Shown here piece after piece: positions 43,897 through 53,604 of a stretch of 64,000 nucleotides of DNA. Position 1 is the stretch's first letter. Each line of letters opens with the position of its first letter. The stretch is from Paraburkholderia aspalathi. GTDB taxonomy: Bacteria > Pseudomonadota > Gammaproteobacteria > Burkholderiales > Burkholderiaceae. The stretch is from positions 1 to 64,000 of the forward strand of contig NZ_FPBH01000038.1 of NCBI RefSeq assembly GCF_900116445.1, in the 5' to 3' direction. A program made the translations under genes and the position numbers. Under the pieces are notes generated by a model, which saw only the letters and a program-made list of their open reading frames with translations, was not told the DNA's origin and searched no databases.

Positions 43897-45885
43897 ATGC
43901 GCCTTGGAGTCTGTTATTACCCGGAACACTGGCCGGAGTCGATGTGGGAAGACGACGCTCGCCGCATGAAAGCACTTGGCATCGAGCAGGTGCGTATCGC
44001 CGAATTTGCGTGGAGCCGGATGGAGCCAACGCCTGGCGAGTACGACTGGGGCTGGCTCGATCGCGCGGTCGACGTACTCGGCGCGGCCGGTTTGCAAGTT
44101 GTCATGTGCACGCCCACCGCGACGCCGCCCAAGTGGCTGATCGACCGTCATCCGGACATTCTGCCGATCGGTGCCGATGGCCGTCCGCGCGCCTTCGGCT
44201 CACGCCGTCATTACGATTTCTCATCGCCTTCGTATTTCACCGCGTCGCAGCGAATCTGTACGGCAGTTGCGGAGCGTTACGGCAAGCACCCGGCCGTTGC
44301 CTACTGGCAGACCGATAACGAATTCGGCTGCCATCACACGGTGGTCAGCTATTCGCCGGCGGCAGTGGGGCGCTTTCGCGAGTGGCTCAAGACGCGCTAT
44401 CAAACGATCGATGCGCTGAACCGTGCGTGGGGCACGGTATTCTGGAGCATGGAATACCGTAGCTTCGACGAGATCGACGCGCCGGTGGCGACCGTCACCG
44501 AAGCGCATCCGTCGCACCGGCTCGATTACCGGCGCTTCGCCTCCGACGAAGTGGCGCGCTACAACCGCATGCAGGTCGAGATTATCCGTGCGCATTCGCC
44601 GGGGCGGCCGGTCGCGCACAACTTCATGCAGCTCTTTACCGAGTTCGATCATTACAAGGTGTCGGCCGATCTCGACATTGCCGCATGGGACAGCTATCCG
44701 CTCGGCGCGCTCGAAGAGCAGTGGTTTGCACCGGACGTGAAAGCGCGCTGGTTGCGCAGCGGGCATCCCGACTTCGCGTCATTCAATCATGACGTGTACC
44801 GCGGTATGTCGAAGCTGCCGTTCTGGGTGATGGAGCAGCAGCCGGGCCCGGTGAACTGGGCGCAGTGGAATCCGGCACCGCTGCCCGGCATGGTGCGGCT
44901 GTGGAGCTGGGAGGCGTTTGCGCACGGTGCGGGTTGCGTGTCGTATTTCCGCTGGCGCCAGGCGCCGTTTGCGCAGGAGCAGATGCACGCTGGTTTGAAT
45001 ACGCCCGACAACCGGCTCGATGTGGGCGGCAACGAAGCGGCGCAGGTTGCCGACGAAATTCGCGCGGTGCTCGCCGCGAACGCCGACGCTAACGCAGCGA
45101 TCCGCTCGAAGGTTGCGCTCGTCTACGACTACGAAGCGAAATGGCTCTTCGAGATTCATCCGCAGGGCGCGGACTTTCACTATCCGCGTTTCGCATTCGA
45201 GTATTACTCGGCGCTGCGCTCGCTCGGGCTGGATGTCGATATCGTGCCGGTCGATGCAGCCCTCGACGGCTATCGTTTGATCGTCGTGCCGCCGCTGCCG
45301 GTTGTGCCTGCGGATTTCGCCGCCCGGCTGGCGAGCTCGGGCGCGCAGGTCGTGCTGGGTCCTCGCACCGGTTCGAAGACGGCGGACGTGCAGATTCCGG
45401 CGAACCTGCCGCCGGGCGCGCTCGCTTCTGTGTTGCCGCTGCGTGTGTGGCGTGTCGAATCGATGCGGCCGAATGTGACCGAAGCTGTGGTGCTCGTGAA
45501 TAACCGGAACTCGAGCGCGGAGGACGGCGTGGCGCGCCACTGGCGTGATTTCATCGACAGCGATACAGCGGATTCGCTCGACGTGCGTGCCCGTTTCGCT
45601 GACGGTCATCCTGCTTATGTGAAAAGCGGCGCGTTTCATTACTTCGCGAGCCTGTTCGACGATGCGCTTACGGTCCGCCTTCTGAAGCAGATCGCTGAAG
45701 AAGCGGGCGTTGAAACGACATCGCTCGGCGACACTGTGCGCTTTAGCCGTCGTGGTGCGCTGACCTACGTGTTGAACTACGGCGATCAGACGCACACGCT
45801 GGCCAATGTCGCCGACGACGCTTTCGTGATCGGCTCACGCGCCGTCGAACCGCAGGGTGTGGCCGTCTATCGATCGGGCAAATGA
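43897..45885 (+). CDS. GH42 beta-galactosidase
   Basis: The ATG at 43897 follows GAGGACATTCGG; 662 residues. The TIM barrel starts MRLGVCYYPEHWPESMWEDD. The acid/base is Glu142 in AYWQTDNEFGCHH, and the nucleophile is Glu313 in FWVMEQQPGPVNW. The trimerisation (about 390-600) and C-terminal beta domains follow. No signal peptide, so it acts in the cytoplasm on imported galactosides or galacto-oligosaccharides, such as those from plant arabinogalactan. It starts 11 bases after the ATPase gene. Confidence 0.92.
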   Translation: MRLGVCYYPEHWPESMWEDDARRMKALGIEQVRIAEFAWSRMEPTPGEYDWGWLDRAVDVLGAAGLQVVMCTPTATPPKWLIDRHPDILPIGADGRPRAFGSRRHYDFSSPSYFTASQRICTAVAERYGKHPAVAYWQTDNEFGCHHTVVSYSPAAVGRFREWLKTRYQTIDALNRAWGTVFWSMEYRSFDEIDAPVATVTEAHPSHRLDYRRFASDEVARYNRMQVEIIRAHSPGRPVAHNFMQLFTEFDHYKVSADLDIAAWDSYPLGALEEQWFAPDVKARWLRSGHPDFASFNHDVYRGMSKLPFWVMEQQPGPVNWAQWNPAPLPGMVRLWSWEAFAHGAGCVSYFRWRQAPFAQEQMHAGLNTPDNRLDVGGNEAAQVADEIRAVLAANADANAAIRSKVALVYDYEAKWLFEIHPQGADFHYPRFAFEYYSALRSLGLDVDIVPVDAALDGYRLIVVPPLPVVPADFAARLASSGAQVVLGPRTGSKTADVQIPANLPPGALASVLPLRVWRVESMRPNVTEAVVLVNNRNSSAEDGVARHWRDFIDSDTADSLDVRARFADGHPAYVKSGAFHYFASLFDDALTVRLLKQIAEEAGVETTSLGDTVRFSRRGALTYVLNYGDQTHTLANVADDAFVIGSRAVEPQGVAVYRSGK

Positions 45886-45959
45886 TCTGGTGGGCTGAAC
45901 GAAGGATTCCATGCAGTAACAACAACGACGCAAAATCAAGGCTTAAAGGAGACAGCAAC

Positions 45960-47213
45960 ATGGCACTGAAACCTCGCAAGATTCTGCTGGCACTCGCGCT
46001 GGCCGCGGCCGCCGCAGGCGTGTCCGTCGTCAGCACCGCGCAGGCCGGCACGCTCGCGGTCAACATCGCATTCAAGGGCGCAAGTCAACGCGCCGTCTGG
46101 CAGTCGATCATCGACGACTTCAAGAAAACGCATCCTGGCACCGACGTGAAGGTGTCGTTCGTCGATGAGGAAGCGTACAAGGTCCAGTTGCCCGGTTGGC
46201 TCTCCACCGTCGCGCCCGATATCGTGAACTGGCATGACGGTGAGCGGATGGCGTATTACGCGCAGCGCGGGCTGTTCGAGGATCTGAGCGGCGACTGGGC
46301 GAAGAACGGCTGGAACGACATGTATGCTTCGACGAAGGAAGCGTCGTCGTATAAGGGCAAGCAGTACGCCGCTCCGACCGTGTATTACTCGTGGGGCATG
46401 TTCTATCGCAAGGACCTGTTCCAGAAGGTCGGCATTACCGGCGAACCGAAAACGTGGGATCAGTTTCTCGACGACTGCAAGAAGCTGAAAGCGGCAGGCA
46501 TTACGCCGATTGCCGTGGCTGGCCGTGATTCATGGACGCTCGCCGGCTGGTTCGATTATCTCGACCTGCGCCTGAACGGCAACGCGTTCCATCAGAAACT
46601 GATGGCGGGCGATATCGCGTACACCGATCCGCGTGTGAAGAAGGTCTACACGACGTGGAAGCAACTGATCGACGCCGGCTATTTCATCGACAATTCGCTT
46701 TCCTACGATCTGGATGCGGTGCAGCCGTTCCTGTTCCAGGGCAAGGCCGCGATGATGCTGATGGGCACCTTCATCACCGGCGGTTTCCCGCCGAACGTCA
46801 AGCCGGAAATGGGCTACTTCCAGTTCCCGATCATCGACGCGAACGTGCCGACCGCCGAAGACGGTCCGGTCGAATCGCTGCATATTCCGTCGAAGGCGAA
46901 GAACAAGGCGGATGCGCATGCCTTCCTGGCGTTCGTCCAGACGCCGGAAAATGGCGCGAAGCTGGCGGCCGGGCTCGGCTCCTTGTCGGCGAACAGCAAA
47001 TCGCCGGAACCTGAGGATCCGATTTCGAAGATCGGCTTCCAGATTCTCGCGAATACGAAGGGCGGCATTGCGCAGTTCTACGATCGCGACATGACTAAGG
47101 AAATGGCCGATGAAGGGATGAAGGGGATGCAGCAATTCATCTCCGATCCTTCGAAGCTCGACGAGGTGCTCGCGCAACTCGAGCAGACGCGTAAGCGGAT
47201 CTATAAGAAGTGA
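45960..47213 (+). CDS. sugar ABC transporter substrate-binding protein (CUT1)
   Basis: The ATG at 45960 follows AAAGGAGACAGCAAC. 417 residues; signal peptide about 1-30 (KILLALALAAAAAGVSVVST, then AQAG). The mature protein is an MBP-like type II fold with PDIVNWHDGERMAYYAQRGL, GITPIAVAGRDSWTLAGWFD and FLFQGKAAMMLMGTFITGGF. It captures the galactoside in the periplasm. A 224 bp gap with three hairpin repeats separates it from the permease gene, an arrangement that usually lets the binding protein be made in excess. Confidence 0.9.
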   Translation: MALKPRKILLALALAAAAAGVSVVSTAQAGTLAVNIAFKGASQRAVWQSIIDDFKKTHPGTDVKVSFVDEEAYKVQLPGWLSTVAPDIVNWHDGERMAYYAQRGLFEDLSGDWAKNGWNDMYASTKEASSYKGKQYAAPTVYYSWGMFYRKDLFQKVGITGEPKTWDQFLDDCKKLKAAGITPIAVAGRDSWTLAGWFDYLDLRLNGNAFHQKLMAGDIAYTDPRVKKVYTTWKQLIDAGYFIDNSLSYDLDAVQPFLFQGKAAMMLMGTFITGGFPPNVKPEMGYFQFPIIDANVPTAEDGPVESLHIPSKAKNKADAHAFLAFVQTPENGAKLAAGLGSLSANSKSPEPEDPISKIGFQILANTKGGIAQFYDRDMTKEMADEGMKGMQQFISDPSKLDEVLAQLEQTRKRIYKK

Positions 47214-47280
47214 GCGGTAGCGGCTCGGTCGTAGGTCCAGGCTTGGGCCGCTACTTGTTGCATCAGACTGGCAACTATGT

Positions 47281-47430
47281 TGCATGGGACCAGCGTAGCG
47301 CGCCAAAGCGCGAACCCTGGTCGACAGCTTTGCATGGGACCAGAGTAACGCGCTAAAGCGCGAACTCTGGTCGACAGCTTTGCATGGGACCAGAGTAACG
47401 CGCTAAAGCGCGAACTCTGGTCGACAGGAG
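47281..47430 (+). repeat. three tandem 50 bp palindromic units
   Basis: Units begin at 47281, 47331 and 47381, each TGCATGGGACCAG... Units 2 and 3 are nearly identical; unit 1 has a few changes (CAGCGTAGCG for CAGAGTAACG), including compensating ones in its stem. Each can fold into a hairpin: GACCAGAG / CTCTGGTC outer stem, CGCGC / GCGCG inner stem, TAAA loop. The last unit runs directly into the AGGAG ribosome binding site of the permease gene. Confidence 0.92.
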
Positions 47431-47437
47431 ATTGATT

Positions 47438-48430
47438 GTGTCGCATTCCGTCACCCGTCACACCGTCGGCGGCCCTGCCGAACCGGGCGGTCCTGGCTTG
47501 CCCGGTTCGGGCGTGCCGGCCTCGGGCGGTGCATTGCGCGGCGGGCCGCCTGGCGCGGCGCGCCGGCGCCGTCCGTCGCCGACCGCGCGTCGGCAGCGGC
47601 GAGCCGCTTTCCTGTTTCTCGCGCCGGCCTGCGTGATGGTGGCGATCTACGTCGTGTGGCCGATCATTTCGACCATGCGCCTGAGTTTTTTCAACTGGGA
47701 TGGGATGACTGACCCATCCTTCGTCGGCCTCGCAAACTACATCGAGTTGTTCCATACGCCGACGTTCTACACGGCGCTGAAGAACAACCTCATCTGGCTG
47801 CTGCTGTTCCTGCTTGCGCCGCCGATGGGGCTCGCCGTCGCGCTCTATCTGAACCAGGCCGTGGCCGGCATCCGCATCGTCAAATCGCTGTTCTTCGCGC
47901 CGTTCGTGCTGTCGGGCGTGGTGGTTGGCCTGATCTTTTCGTGGTTCTACGACCCGACCTTCGGCTTGCTTGCAGTGATTCTCGGGCACGGCGTGCCGGT
48001 ACTCGGCGACCCGCGGTACGCGACCCTCGGGATCGTGTTCGCCGCGCTGTGGCCGCAAACCGCGTATTGCATGATTCTTTATCTAACCGGTCTGACGTCG
48101 CTGAACGCCGAGCAGATCGAGGCGGCGCGCATGGAAGGCGCGCGCGGCTGGTCGATGTTGTGGCACGTGATCCTGCCGCAATTGCGGCCGACCACGTTTA
48201 TGGCAATCGTCGTCACGGTGATCGGCGCGTTGCGCAGCTTCGATCTGATTTCGGTGATGACAAGCGGCGGACCGTTCGAAAGTTCGACCGTGCTCGCGTA
48301 CTACATGTACGACCAGGCGATCAAGTACTACCGCATCGGCTACTCCGCGGCGGTGGCAGTTGTGCTGTTCGCCATCATGCTGGTGTACATCGTCTATCAC
48401 CTGCGCCGCATGCTGCGCACCGAGCAATAA
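47438..48430 (+). CDS. sugar ABC transporter permease (MalF type)
   Basis: I chose the GTG at 47438 because AGGAG lies seven bases upstream, created by the end of the third hairpin unit; a TTG at 47432 is too close to it. 330 residues. A long Gly/Pro/Arg-rich cytoplasmic head (1-55) precedes six membrane segments. The EAA loop is EQIEAARMEGARGWSMLWHV followed by ILPQLRP. The PxxxxxxxGG-rich head is not usual for the family. Pairs with the next permease. Confidence 0.87.
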   Translation: MSHSVTRHTVGGPAEPGGPGLPGSGVPASGGALRGGPPGAARRRRPSPTARRQRRAAFLFLAPACVMVAIYVVWPIISTMRLSFFNWDGMTDPSFVGLANYIELFHTPTFYTALKNNLIWLLLFLLAPPMGLAVALYLNQAVAGIRIVKSLFFAPFVLSGVVVGLIFSWFYDPTFGLLAVILGHGVPVLGDPRYATLGIVFAALWPQTAYCMILYLTGLTSLNAEQIEAARMEGARGWSMLWHVILPQLRPTTFMAIVVTVIGALRSFDLISVMTSGGPFESSTVLAYYMYDQAIKYYRIGYSAAVAVVLFAIMLVYIVYHLRRMLRTEQ

Positions 48431-48440
48431 GGAGCCGATC

Positions 48441-49292
48441 ATGTTTCCAATCCCGATCGACAAATGGAAGCCGGTGACGCGCCGCGCGTACAAACTGACC
48501 TTGCCGCTCGCGCTGCTGATCTGGTTGCTGCCGATGATCGCGGTGCTCGTGACGTCGGTGCGCTCGACGGAAGAATTGAGCGAAGGCAACTATTGGGGCT
48601 GGCCAAAGCACTTCGCGATGTTCGATAACTATCGCGAGGCATTGACGACTTCGCCGATGCTGCATTACTTCTGGAACAGCGTGCTGATTACGGTGCCCGC
48701 TGTGGTGGGTTCGATTGCACTTGCGGCGATGGCAGGGTTCGCGCTGGCTATCTATCGGTTTCGCGGAAATTCGACCTTGTTCGCGACCTTTGTTGCGGGC
48801 AATTTCGTGCCGGTGCAGGTGTTGATGATTCCGGTGCGGGATCTGTCCTTGCAGCTCGGTCTGTTCAATACAGTGAGCGCACTGATTCTGTTCCATGTGT
48901 CGTTTCAGACTGGATTTTGTGCGCTGTTTCTGCGGAACTTCATCAAGCAGTTGCCGTTTGAACTGGTCGAGGCGGCGCGGATCGAGGGCGCCAATGAGTG
49001 GACCGTGTTCTTCAAGATCGTATTGCCGTTGATTCGTCCCGCGCTGGCGGCGCTGGCGATTCTCGTGTTCACGTTCGTGTGGAATGACTACTTCTGGGCG
49101 CTGTGTCTGACGCAAGGTGACGATGCCGCGCCGATTACCGTAGGTGTCGCGGCGTTGAAAGGGCAGTGGACCACGGCGTGGAATCTGGTTTCGGCGGGGT
49201 CGATTCTTGCCGCGTTGCCGTCGGTCGCGATGTTCTTTGCGATGCAGAAGCATTTTGTGGCGGGGCTGACGTTTGGGGCGACGAAGGGGTGA
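48441..49292 (+). CDS. sugar ABC transporter permease (MalG type)
   Basis: The ATG at 48441 follows GGAGCCGATC, 10 bases after the first permease. 283 residues, six membrane segments; the EAA loop is ELVEAARIEGANEWTVFFKI followed by VLPLIRP, which docks on the ATPase. Last gene of the galactoside operon; it converges on tonB with 41 bases between. Confidence 0.9.
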   Translation: MFPIPIDKWKPVTRRAYKLTLPLALLIWLLPMIAVLVTSVRSTEELSEGNYWGWPKHFAMFDNYREALTTSPMLHYFWNSVLITVPAVVGSIALAAMAGFALAIYRFRGNSTLFATFVAGNFVPVQVLMIPVRDLSLQLGLFNTVSALILFHVSFQTGFCALFLRNFIKQLPFELVEAARIEGANEWTVFFKIVLPLIRPALAALAILVFTFVWNDYFWALCLTQGDDAAPITVGVAALKGQWTTAWNLVSAGSILAALPSVAMFFAMQKHFVAGLTFGATKG

Positions 49293-49333
49293 GGTAGGCG
49301 TTGGTAGAAACCCAACGCGCAACCTTCACCGGG

Positions 49334-50041
49334 CTAGCTCACATTGAAATGCACGCGGATGTCCTGTCGGCTTTCGACCGGATGTCCCGCTTGCATCGCC
49401 GGAAAGAACCGCCATTTACGGAGCGTTTCGAGCAGGATTTGATTGAGGCGCGGATTGGCGGTTGGCTTGATGAGTTCGACATCGACCGAGCCGTCAACGT
49501 GAATGGCGAAACGAGCGATCGCGACGGTTTGATACGCCTGGTCACGTAAATCATCAGGGAGTTCCGGCAACGGTTTAGCAATGGCGCGCGCGGTTGCGTC
49601 GCCGGACGAGGTGGCTGATGGTGTTGAGTTTGCTCTTTCTTCGGAAGAGGGACCGGCAGGCGGCTCGGCTGCCGGCTTCGGCTCTTGAACTGTGGGCGCC
49701 GACTGAGCAGGTGCAACGCTTTGTACCGATCGCACATCCGGCTTCGATGGGACAGGTAGTGTCGTGCGTACTTGTGCTGACACGTGAGGGCGCGGATCGG
49801 CAGGCTGTTGTGACTTTGCCGGTGCGATCGGAGCAGGCGTAGTGTGCGCAACCGGAGCCTGCGGAGGATCGAGTTCTACCACCCGCATCTCGAGTGGCTT
49901 ATCAGGCGTATGCATAGACGGCGTTGTACCCAACCAACTCCCCAGCTGAAACAAAAACCCAATCCATACGACTAGCGCGACCAGCACCGCTAGCGCAATC
50001 CGCATCCGCGGAGAATCGTCCACAGTGTCCGCGAATCGCAT
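49334..50041 (-). CDS. tonB: TonB energy-coupling protein
   Basis: The ATG at 50041 (MRFADTVDDSPRMRI) is preferred; a GTG at 50053 would overlap exbD. About 235 residues: a membrane anchor near the N-terminus (IALAVLVALVVWIGFLFQLG), a Pro/Ala/Ser-rich periplasmic spacer (about 50-160), and a C-terminal TonB domain (LPDDLRDQAYQTVAIARFAI, ETLRKWRFFPAMQAGHPVES). It transmits the proton-motive force from ExbBD to outer-membrane receptors, presumably the one encoded at 51122 in the same cluster. Confidence 0.88.
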   Translation of the reverse strand: MRFADTVDDSPRMRIALAVLVALVVWIGFLFQLGSWLGTTPSMHTPDKPLEMRVVELDPPQAPVAHTTPAPIAPAKSQQPADPRPHVSAQVRTTLPVPSKPDVRSVQSVAPAQSAPTVQEPKPAAEPPAGPSSEERANSTPSATSSGDATARAIAKPLPELPDDLRDQAYQTVAIARFAIHVDGSVDVELIKPTANPRLNQILLETLRKWRFFPAMQAGHPVESRQDIRVHFNVS

Positions 50042-50045
50042 CCGG

Positions 50046-50444
50046 CTACTCACGACGCACGGCGATCAAAAACCGCTCAGCGCCCGCGCGGCGCGCGGCC
50101 AGCATCGCCTGAACGACCACGCCGTGGCCCGCTGTGTCGTCAGCAGCGATCACCACGTTGCCGTCCGCTTGCAGCAGGCGTTTTACCGTCGGCTCGACCT
50201 GATCAAGATGGACGGACTGATGATTCACAAATACCTCGTTGCTGCTGTCCACTGAAATGGTAAGTGGTTCATGTGCCGCCATCTTTTGCGCGCTGCCGGC
50301 AGGGAGATTGACCTTGAGTGCATCGAGCCGCTGCATCGCAAGCGATGCGAGCATGAAGGTCGCCAGCAGAAAGAACATCACATCGATCATCGGAATGATT
50401 TCGATGCGACCGCGCTTAGCCGCGCGCGAGCGCTTGAACTTCAC
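50046..50444 (-). CDS. exbD: ExbD proton-channel subunit
   Basis: 132 residues. A basic N-terminus (MKFKRSRAAKRGRIEIIP) is followed by the single membrane helix with the essential Asp21 (MIDVMFFLLATFML), then a periplasmic domain. The start overlaps the end of exbB by four bases (ATGA type), and its stop lies five bases before the tonB ATG. Part of the inner-membrane motor. Confidence 0.9.
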   Translation of the reverse strand: MKFKRSRAAKRGRIEIIPMIDVMFFLLATFMLASLAMQRLDALKVNLPAGSAQKMAAHEPLTISVDSSNEVFVNHQSVHLDQVEPTVKRLLQADGNVVIAADDTAGHGVVVQAMLAARRAGAERFLIAVRRE

Positions 50445-51094
50445 GGCTGCGCTCCCACGGACGTGTCAGCAACGGCAAGGCGGATTTCGCTGAGCCGCGC
50501 ATTCGCGAACGACTCGAGTTCATCCATGAGTCGTTCGAGCCGGCGGGAAAAATAGTTGAACGCAAAGAGCGCGAACAGCGCGACGACGAGACCGATCGCG
50601 GTTGCCACCAACGACTGTGCCACGCCGCCGGTCACGCCACCTGGATCGACGAGACCATCGCCACCGAACAACTGGAACGAATGCATCATGCCGACGATGG
50701 TGCCCAACAGACCCAACAGAGGCGCCGCCGTCACGATGGTTTCCAGCACCCAGAAACCTTTGCTCATGTCGCGTTCGATTTGCGCGGCGACCGATTGCGC
50801 TTTCGCCTCGCGTAGCCACAGCGGTACAGAAGGATCAGGCGCCCACGGCGCGCTCATCCGTCTGAATGCGTTCTGACTGGAGACGTCCTTCAATCTGCCG
50901 GCCCAATCGAGGGCCGGGCCGGGTGCCGCAATCTCGTGTGTGCCGCGCAGCGTGCCCGACAACCGGCCAAAACGCAGAAACACATAGGCCCGGTCGAGGG
51001 CAATGGCGACTGCCAGAATGGCGAGTATCGTCAGCGGATAGATGACCCATCCGCCTACGCGTACCGCCGCTAGAACGCTTGTCCAATCTTGCAT
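50441..51094 (-). CDS. exbB: ExbB/TolQ-family motor subunit
   Basis: 217 residues with three membrane segments: YPLTILAILAVAIALDRAYV near the N-terminus, then the conserved pair TAAPLLGLLGTIVGMMHSFQ and GVAQSLVATAIGLVVALFAL. The GLLGTVxGM motif is diagnostic. The set receptor-exbB-exbD-tonB in one direction indicates a dedicated uptake system. It starts 27 bases after the receptor stop. Confidence 0.9.
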   Translation of the reverse strand: MQDWTSVLAAVRVGGWVIYPLTILAILAVAIALDRAYVFLRFGRLSGTLRGTHEIAAPGPALDWAGRLKDVSSQNAFRRMSAPWAPDPSVPLWLREAKAQSVAAQIERDMSKGFWVLETIVTAAPLLGLLGTIVGMMHSFQLFGGDGLVDPGGVTGGVAQSLVATAIGLVVALFALFAFNYFSRRLERLMDELESFANARLSEIRLAVADTSVGAQP

Positions 51095-51121
51095 GCTCTA
51101 CCTCTTCGTAGCTGGACGGAA

Positions 51122-53467
51122 TCAAAAATGCTTGGTGACGCCGGCGTAGACGGCGAAATGCGGGCCGTACTGCGGGGCGCCGACGCCGATACCCGACCCG
51201 TCGCGCAACTCATAGACGCGGTTGAATGCGTTGACTACGACGAGGCGCGCATCGAATTTGCCGATGAGCGGTTGATTAAAGTGCTGTATCACCCCGAGAT
51301 TGACTTGCGCATAGAGCGGCAGTCGATCCGTGTTCGCAAAGCCGCTGCGCAAACCGCTTCCGACGAGTCCGTCGAACGTGAAGGTCGTTCTGCCGAGATC
51401 GTAGGTCCCGCCGAACGACGCGGTGATGCGTTGGTCGTGATCCAGATAGACCCAGTGATTGTTGATATAGGCGAGTTCCGCCGGATCGAAATTGAACTGC
51501 GCGGAATCGATCTGCGTGCCCTGCGCGCGGCTCCACGCGAGATTCATATACGCAGATACGTTGTCCTGTTTGTAGTTGGCCGTGAACTCGACGCCATACA
51601 CGCGCCCCTCCCTGTAGTTGAACGGCGTGAAGATAAGCGCTGAGCCGAACTGTCCTTCATCGAGCAGGTTCGCCGACTTCTTGTAGTAAGCGTCGAGCCC
51701 GACCGTCACGTTCGATCCAAGACGCTGCGTCACACCGAGATCGAAATAATGGCTGCGTTCCGGTTGCACCTGGTCGTTCTGATTCGATGGACTCTGGTTG
51801 GTCGTGCCATTGAAGCGGCTGATGGTCGAGCCGGACACCAGTTCGAACGCAGGCGGTGTGAAATAGCGCGCGTAACCGGCATGGAGCGTCGTCGCCGGCG
51901 TCAGCGCATAGACGAGACCGATGCGTGGACTAAGCTGGCTTGCGCTGACATATTCGTCCATCTTGTCGTAGCGCAGACCATAGTTCAGCGTGAGCTTGTC
52001 CGTGATTTTCCACTCGTCCTGTACGTAGGCGCTGTACAGATAACCGGTCTTGCTGCTGGAGTCCTGAATATTGAAGGGCTGATCGGAAAGTTGGTTGCCG
52101 TTGCTGTCCGTCGCGAATACGTTGACGCTGTCGTTGAACACGGCATGTTCTTGCTGGAAGAAGATACCCGCCCGCACCGTATGCTTATCGTTCAGCCGCC
52201 AGGTCGTGTCCACCTGTGCGCCATTGGCCGAGTTGCTGTGAAAATCCTGCGACGCCACGCCGTTAAAGAGCAGATCGCCGACCGGATCGGGATTGAATTG
52301 CGTCCGCGTGTAGCGAGTGAACAGGGCAACCTGATAGTCGAGTGCGCCGCCATTGGTGCCCTGGAGGGCCACCACCGCGAAGTTGTTCAACTCCGATTGC
52401 GTTTCGTTCAGTTGGCTCGAATCGAACGTGTTGCTGCCGTTGAGTGTGAAGTTGGTCGGCAAGCCGGGTGTGTTGGGAATCTCGAACTGGTTGCTCGTCG
52501 TGCCGAACATCACGCTCACGCGGGTGAGCGGGTTGATGATGTACGACATGTAACCGAACGCGTCGCCTTGACGGGTGTGATCGTGAATCGCGTTGGCACT
52601 CGCAGTGGGATTCTCGATCCCGAGGTTGTTCATGCCGAGCGAACCGCTGAAGTAGTAGCTGAACGGCCCTTCACTGCCGAATACATCCGCGCTGGTCTTG
52701 ATCGTCTGATGGCTGCCGCCGAACACGTCGATGGACCCGCCGTTGCCGGCATCGCCTGTCTTCGTGCGGATGTCAACCACGCCTGCCGTGCGGTAGCCGT
52801 ACTGCGCCGGTAACGCGCCGGTGAGCAGGTTCACTTGGTCGATGATGCGAGTGTCGAGTGCCTGGCCGAAACCGCTGATTGGCTCGGGAATGATGATGCC
52901 GTTGATGCGGTACTGCAGATTCGCGTGATCACCGCGCACGTGCAGTTGTCCGTACGAGTCGCTCGCCACGCCGGGCGCCTGGAGCAACACCTGGTTCAAC
53001 GGCGTGTCTTGCCCCGCGGGCAGCGCATTGATATCGGCCTGGCTGAAACGGTACACGCTGCTGCCGGTTTCCGGCAGTAGTCCGTTGCGGGCTCGATCGA
53101 GACGCTTTGCGTTCACCTGAACGTCGAGCGTGTCGCTTTGAGCGAGTTTGACGCTTACTGCGCTTTCTGCACCTGCTGTCGTGGTCGTCACGCTGCTGCC
53201 GCTCGCAAATCCCGGTGCCGTAACCACGATCGCGTAAGTGCCCGGCGTCACATGGCCGATCGCAAAACGGCCGTCCGCATCCGTCTTTGCCTCATTGACC
53301 GCGGCGCCGCTTGCGTTCTGAACGCTCACGGTCGCGTTCCGGACGGGCTTGCCTGCTGCGTCGGTGACGGCGCCTGTTACCGAACCTTCGTCGGGCGCGG
53401 CATGGGCGTGAGCGGCGATAGCGAACAGCAGCAGGGCTGCATGGGAGACACGCGTGCGGTTTTTCAT
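51122..53467 (-). CDS. TonB-dependent outer-membrane receptor with CarboxypepD-like head
   Basis: 781 residues. Signal peptide about 1-23 (ends AHAHAA); a carboxypeptidase-regulatory-like beta domain (about 27-108: SVTGAVTDAAGKPVRNATVS, PGTYAIVVTAPGF); plug (about 135-240) with LNQVLLQAPGVASDSYGQLH; beta barrel to the C-terminal Phe (AVYAGVTKHF). No TonB box is obvious. Substrate is not stated by sequence. A sequence resembling a Zur box about 140 bases upstream points to zinc uptake. First gene of the receptor-exbB-exbD-tonB set. Confidence 0.88.
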   Translation of the reverse strand: MKNRTRVSHAALLLFAIAAHAHAAPDEGSVTGAVTDAAGKPVRNATVSVQNASGAAVNEAKTDADGRFAIGHVTPGTYAIVVTAPGFASGSSVTTTTAGAESAVSVKLAQSDTLDVQVNAKRLDRARNGLLPETGSSVYRFSQADINALPAGQDTPLNQVLLQAPGVASDSYGQLHVRGDHANLQYRINGIIIPEPISGFGQALDTRIIDQVNLLTGALPAQYGYRTAGVVDIRTKTGDAGNGGSIDVFGGSHQTIKTSADVFGSEGPFSYYFSGSLGMNNLGIENPTASANAIHDHTRQGDAFGYMSYIINPLTRVSVMFGTTSNQFEIPNTPGLPTNFTLNGSNTFDSSQLNETQSELNNFAVVALQGTNGGALDYQVALFTRYTRTQFNPDPVGDLLFNGVASQDFHSNSANGAQVDTTWRLNDKHTVRAGIFFQQEHAVFNDSVNVFATDSNGNQLSDQPFNIQDSSSKTGYLYSAYVQDEWKITDKLTLNYGLRYDKMDEYVSASQLSPRIGLVYALTPATTLHAGYARYFTPPAFELVSGSTISRFNGTTNQSPSNQNDQVQPERSHYFDLGVTQRLGSNVTVGLDAYYKKSANLLDEGQFGSALIFTPFNYREGRVYGVEFTANYKQDNVSAYMNLAWSRAQGTQIDSAQFNFDPAELAYINNHWVYLDHDQRITASFGGTYDLGRTTFTFDGLVGSGLRSGFANTDRLPLYAQVNLGVIQHFNQPLIGKFDARLVVVNAFNRVYELRDGSGIGVGAPQYGPHFAVYAGVTKHF

Positions 53468-53604
53468 CGTTATTTATTCAGGGTGAGCACTGGGTGGATG
53501 TGTTTTCTGTCTTGCCGCCGTTTTTCCAGGACGAAATACGGATGACCAAGCGTGCGCCGACCGGTCCCGATCAAGCGGGCACCTTGTCGTCATTCGTCAC
53601 GAGG

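Noticed and set aside
47281..47430. CRISPR-like array
   Set aside because: Three contiguous 50 bp units without spacers, each a palindrome, and no cas genes.
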